Assembly (NCBI GenBank): GCA_903882765.1
Contig: CAIRYE010000035.1
Location: forward strand, 1 to 8,003
Source of the DNA: an uncultured Anaerolineae bacterium
GTDB lineage: Bacteria > Chloroflexota > Anaerolineae > Anaerolineales > Villigracilaceae
DNA length: 8,003 nucleotides
Reading direction: 5' to 3'
A model generated the notes under the pieces. It had not been told where the DNA came from. It made no database searches and was given only the letters and a program-made list of their open reading frames with translations. Position numbers and translations under genes: made by a program. How positions within the stretch are numbered: position 1 is the stretch's first letter; each line of letters opens with the position of its first letter. Below are positions 6,740-8,003 of the stretch, piece after piece.

Positions 6740-6768
6740 TTGACAAATAATACATAATGATGTAAATT
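6740..6768 (+). promoter_or_regulatory. Predicted promoter of the regulator gene
   Basis: Perfect -35 TTGACA (6740-6745), a 17-nt spacer and -10 TAAATT (6763-6768, 4 of 6). The expected start site near 6775 would leave a short leader in which the ribosome site (6777-6782) follows almost at once. The promoter mirrors the operon promoter on the other strand and also carries an operator-like repeat, which points to autoregulation. Confidence 0.5.
6751..6764. promoter_or_regulatory. Candidate GntR operator, regulator side
   Basis: Inverted repeat TACAT-AATG-ATGTA with perfect 5-bp arms, lying between the regulator's -35 box and the start of its -10 box. Its core ACATAATGATGT differs at one position from the operon-side copy. 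I found no further copy in the gaps upstream of the binding-protein or ATPase genes, so the regulator probably acts only at the divergent region. Confidence 0.55.
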
Positions 6769-6776
6769 GAATTGGG

Positions 6777-6782
6777 AAAGGA
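6777..6782 (+). promoter_or_regulatory. Ribosome binding site deciding the regulator start
   Basis: AAAGGA lies 8 nt before ATG 6791. The same frame can be extended to a TTG at 6767, but that codon falls inside the predicted -10 box and has no ribosome site, so ATG 6791 is the better start. Confidence 0.7.
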
Positions 6783-6790
6783 ATAGAGAA

Positions 6791-7513
6791 ATGAGCAGCC
6801 GCACTCCAGCCTATAAAAAAGTCTATTCGCAGATGATGGAAATGATCACCAACGAAACCTATCCAATCGGTTCACTTGTTCCCCGCGAACCCGATCTTTG
6901 TGAGCTTTTCTCTGTAAGCCGTACCACGCTTCGCAAGGCTATGGAGCTCTTAGCCCACGAGGGGTTTGTGGATATTAAGCAAGGCAGAGGTACGGAAGTT
7001 CTTGATTTCAAGGCGACTCAGAAGCTGAATCATGTGACCTCTTTCTCGGAAACTCTGGAAGCAAAGGGTTTTATTGTTGAATCGAAAAGCACCCATATTG
7101 ATAAGATAGTGCCGCCCGCAAGTGTGTTAGAAGAGTTGACCTTAGCCCCCGGAACGGAAGTTGTTCGAATTCAGAGAATTCAGATCGCCAATGGTAAACC
7201 GATCGCCATTATTACTAATTATATTGTTGCTGACCTAGTTCCAGACATCACCATGGATGCCGGCAAATTTGTCTCGCTTTACCATCATCTTGAATCGAAG
7301 TACGGTATCAAAATCACATCCGCGAGAGATAACATCAAAGCAAAGGTTTCTGATTTTTTGGAATCTGAGTTGTTACAAATTTCGATCGGCAGCGCGTTGC
7401 TAGTGGATAGGAGAATTACCTTTAGCGGTAATAAACCGATCGAGAATGTAATTATGATCGTGGATGCCGCAAAATACGAGTTCGCAGTTAACCTGGTTGG
7501 CAGACCCGGATAA
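6791..7513 (+). CDS. GntR-family transcriptional regulator, HutC subfamily (UTRA domain)
   Basis: A 240-residue DNA-binding protein. The N-terminal winged helix-turn-helix spans about residues 5-70: PAYKKVYSQMMEMI, then LVPREPDLCELFSVSRTTLRKAMELL with the recognition helix at about 42-54, and a wing ending QGRGTEV (64-70). The C-terminal UTRA effector domain (about 80-236) shows the family's VTSFSETLEAKGF, LTLAPGTEVVRIQRIQIANGKPIAI and a final strand pair around LLVDRRITFSGNKPIENV. HutC-type proteins usually repress neighbouring catabolic genes until a sugar, sugar phosphate or amino-acid derivative binds the UTRA domain. Divergent placement from the aldolase operon and the two matching inverted repeats support control of that operon and itself. 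The effector is unknown; the kinase product or the sugar itself are natural candidates. The gene ends in a strong terminator. Confidence 0.93.
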   Translation: MSSRTPAYKKVYSQMMEMITNETYPIGSLVPREPDLCELFSVSRTTLRKAMELLAHEGFVDIKQGRGTEVLDFKATQKLNHVTSFSETLEAKGFIVESKSTHIDKIVPPASVLEELTLAPGTEVVRIQRIQIANGKPIAIITNYIVADLVPDITMDAGKFVSLYHHLESKYGIKITSARDNIKAKVSDFLESELLQISIGSALLVDRRITFSGNKPIENVIMIVDAAKYEFAVNLVGRPG

Positions 7514-7530
7514 ACAACGTAAATGACTTA

Positions 7531-7580
7531 AAAAGGGATGTTTCCGCTTTAGAACTAGCGGAAACATCCCCTTTTGTTTT
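7531..7580. terminator. Bidirectional rho-independent terminator between converging genes
   Basis: A perfect 14-bp stem, GGGATGTTTCCGCT (7535-7548) against AGCGGAAACATCCC (7557-7570), closes an 8-nt loop. On the plus strand it is followed by CTTTTGTTTTT. On the minus strand TTTTTAAGTC follows the stem. It starts 17 nt after the regulator's stop and lies just beyond the stop of the minus-strand PEP-utilising gene, so one hairpin can end both transcripts. Confidence 0.9.
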
Positions 7581-7593
7581 TAACCAGCCTCCC

Positions 7594-8003
7594 CTACTCC
7601 AGCACGGTGATCTCACCCGTTGAGCCATTGAGGCGGATGCGCTGGCCGGTTTGCAAGCGCAGGGTGGCGTGCGTTACACCCACCACCGCAGGGATGCCGT
7701 ACTCGCGGGCAACCACGCTGCCGTGGGTCATCATGCCGCCCACCTCGGTGATCAGCCCGCCCGCCACCATAAACAGCGGCGTCCAAGCTGGGTCGGTGCC
7801 GGGGCATACCAAGATCTCGCCGGCTTCGAGCCGGGTCAGGCGCGGGTCGAGCACTATCCTCACTACGCCCTCTACCACTCCGGCGCTTACCGGGCTGCCA
7901 TTAAAGCCCTGCCGATCATCTCCTTTGGTTTCGAGGGTGGGCATACCATCATAGAACACCCTCCCATCGCTCACCAACAGGCGCGGTACACGGCGGCGTA
8001 ACT
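7594..8003 (-). CDS. PEP-utilising protein, C-terminal phosphohistidine domain (partial)
   Basis: The frame is open to the right window edge and supplies the last ~135 residues. These form the swivelling mobile domain of PEP-utilising enzymes (PEP synthase, pyruvate phosphate dikinase, rifampin phosphotransferase-like proteins): GSPVSAGVVEGVVRIV, then LEAGEILVCPGTDPAWTPLF, and the core GGLITEVGGMMTHGSVVAREYGIPAVVGV. The phosphocarrier histidine is in the MTHGS motif (codon at 7725-7723). The fragment ends a few residues after GQRIRLNGSTGEITVLE, as is usual for this domain at a protein's C-terminus. Upstream residues LRRRVPRLLVSDG suggest continuity with a longer protein, so the TTG at 7977 is not a real start. 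GC is about 64% by hand count, far above the adjacent regulator. It is unrelated in strand and composition to the sugar operon; which PEP enzyme it is needs the missing N-terminal domains. Confidence 0.88.
   Translation of the reverse strand, partial: LRRRVPRLLVSDGRVFYDGMPTLETKGDDRQGFNGSPVSAGVVEGVVRIVLDPRLTRLEAGEILVCPGTDPAWTPLFMVAGGLITEVGGMMTHGSVVAREYGIPAVVGVTHATLRLQTGQRIRLNGSTGEITVLE

Noticed and set aside
6441..6743. A 100-codon plus-strand reading frame in the divergent intergenic region
   Set aside because: It has no ribosome site, crosses the operon promoter and operator, has odd hydrophobic-cysteine composition and shows no recognisable domain.
7574..8001. Plus-strand frames opposite the PEP-utilising gene
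   Set aside because: High GC content lengthens chance frames; the minus-strand frame carries the intact phosphohistidine motif and explains the region.
1..8003. CRISPR arrays, tRNA or rRNA genes, insertion sequences, toxin or defence genes
   Set aside because: No regularly spaced direct repeats, tRNA-like cloverleaf, rRNA segments, transposase motifs or terminal inverted repeats were seen; the window is fully explained by the sugar locus and the PEP-utilising gene.

Overview
This window is a bacterial carbohydrate uptake and breakdown locus. Six genes read leftward on the minus strand, a divergent regulator gene reads rightward, and an unrelated minus-strand gene enters from the right edge. 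No sequence label identifies the organism. A lineage such as Chloroflexota (Anaerolineae) is a reasonable guess from the Ala/Pro/Thr-rich linker after the lipoprotein cysteine and the style of the PEP-utilising protein, but this is inference with modest confidence.

Layout in transcription order on the minus strand: a DeoC-family aldolase (6366-5680), an FGGY-family sugar kinase (5680-4160), a sugar-binding lipoprotein (4044-2899), a two-domain RbsA/MglA-type ATPase (2656-1154), an RbsC-type permease (about 1170-208), and the first 62 codons of a second permease that runs off the left edge (188-1). Aldolase and kinase overlap by one base, and ATPase and first permease also overlap. Gaps of 115 bp and 242 bp flank the binding-protein gene. 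The second contains a strong hairpin just after that gene's stop, which probably makes the binding protein more abundant than the membrane parts.

A GntR/HutC-type regulator (6791-7513, plus strand) is divergent from the aldolase. The 424-bp region between them holds two promoter-like sequences, one facing each way. Each has a perfect TTGACA -35 box, a 17-nt spacer and, within or overlapping that spacer, a near-identical inverted repeat (ACATAATRATGT). The regulator therefore probably represses both itself and the operon through a pair of matching operators.

Inferred pathway: the lipoprotein captures a sugar outside the cell, the ABC transporter imports it, the kinase phosphorylates it and the DeoC-like aldolase cleaves the sugar phosphate. 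The substrate cannot be read from the sequence. The aldolase keeps its catalytic lysines but has lost several hallmark residues of 2-deoxyribose-5-phosphate aldolase, so the pathway may not be ordinary deoxyribose catabolism.

Right of the regulator, a perfect 14-bp stem flanked by T/A tracts (about 7531-7580) acts as a shared terminator for two converging genes. Beyond it lies the C-terminal phosphohistidine domain of a PEP-utilising protein (7594-8003, partial). Its GC content is about 64% by hand count, against roughly 35-55% in the sampled operon segments. The terminator is thus also a sharp composition boundary, suggesting that one side has a different evolutionary history.
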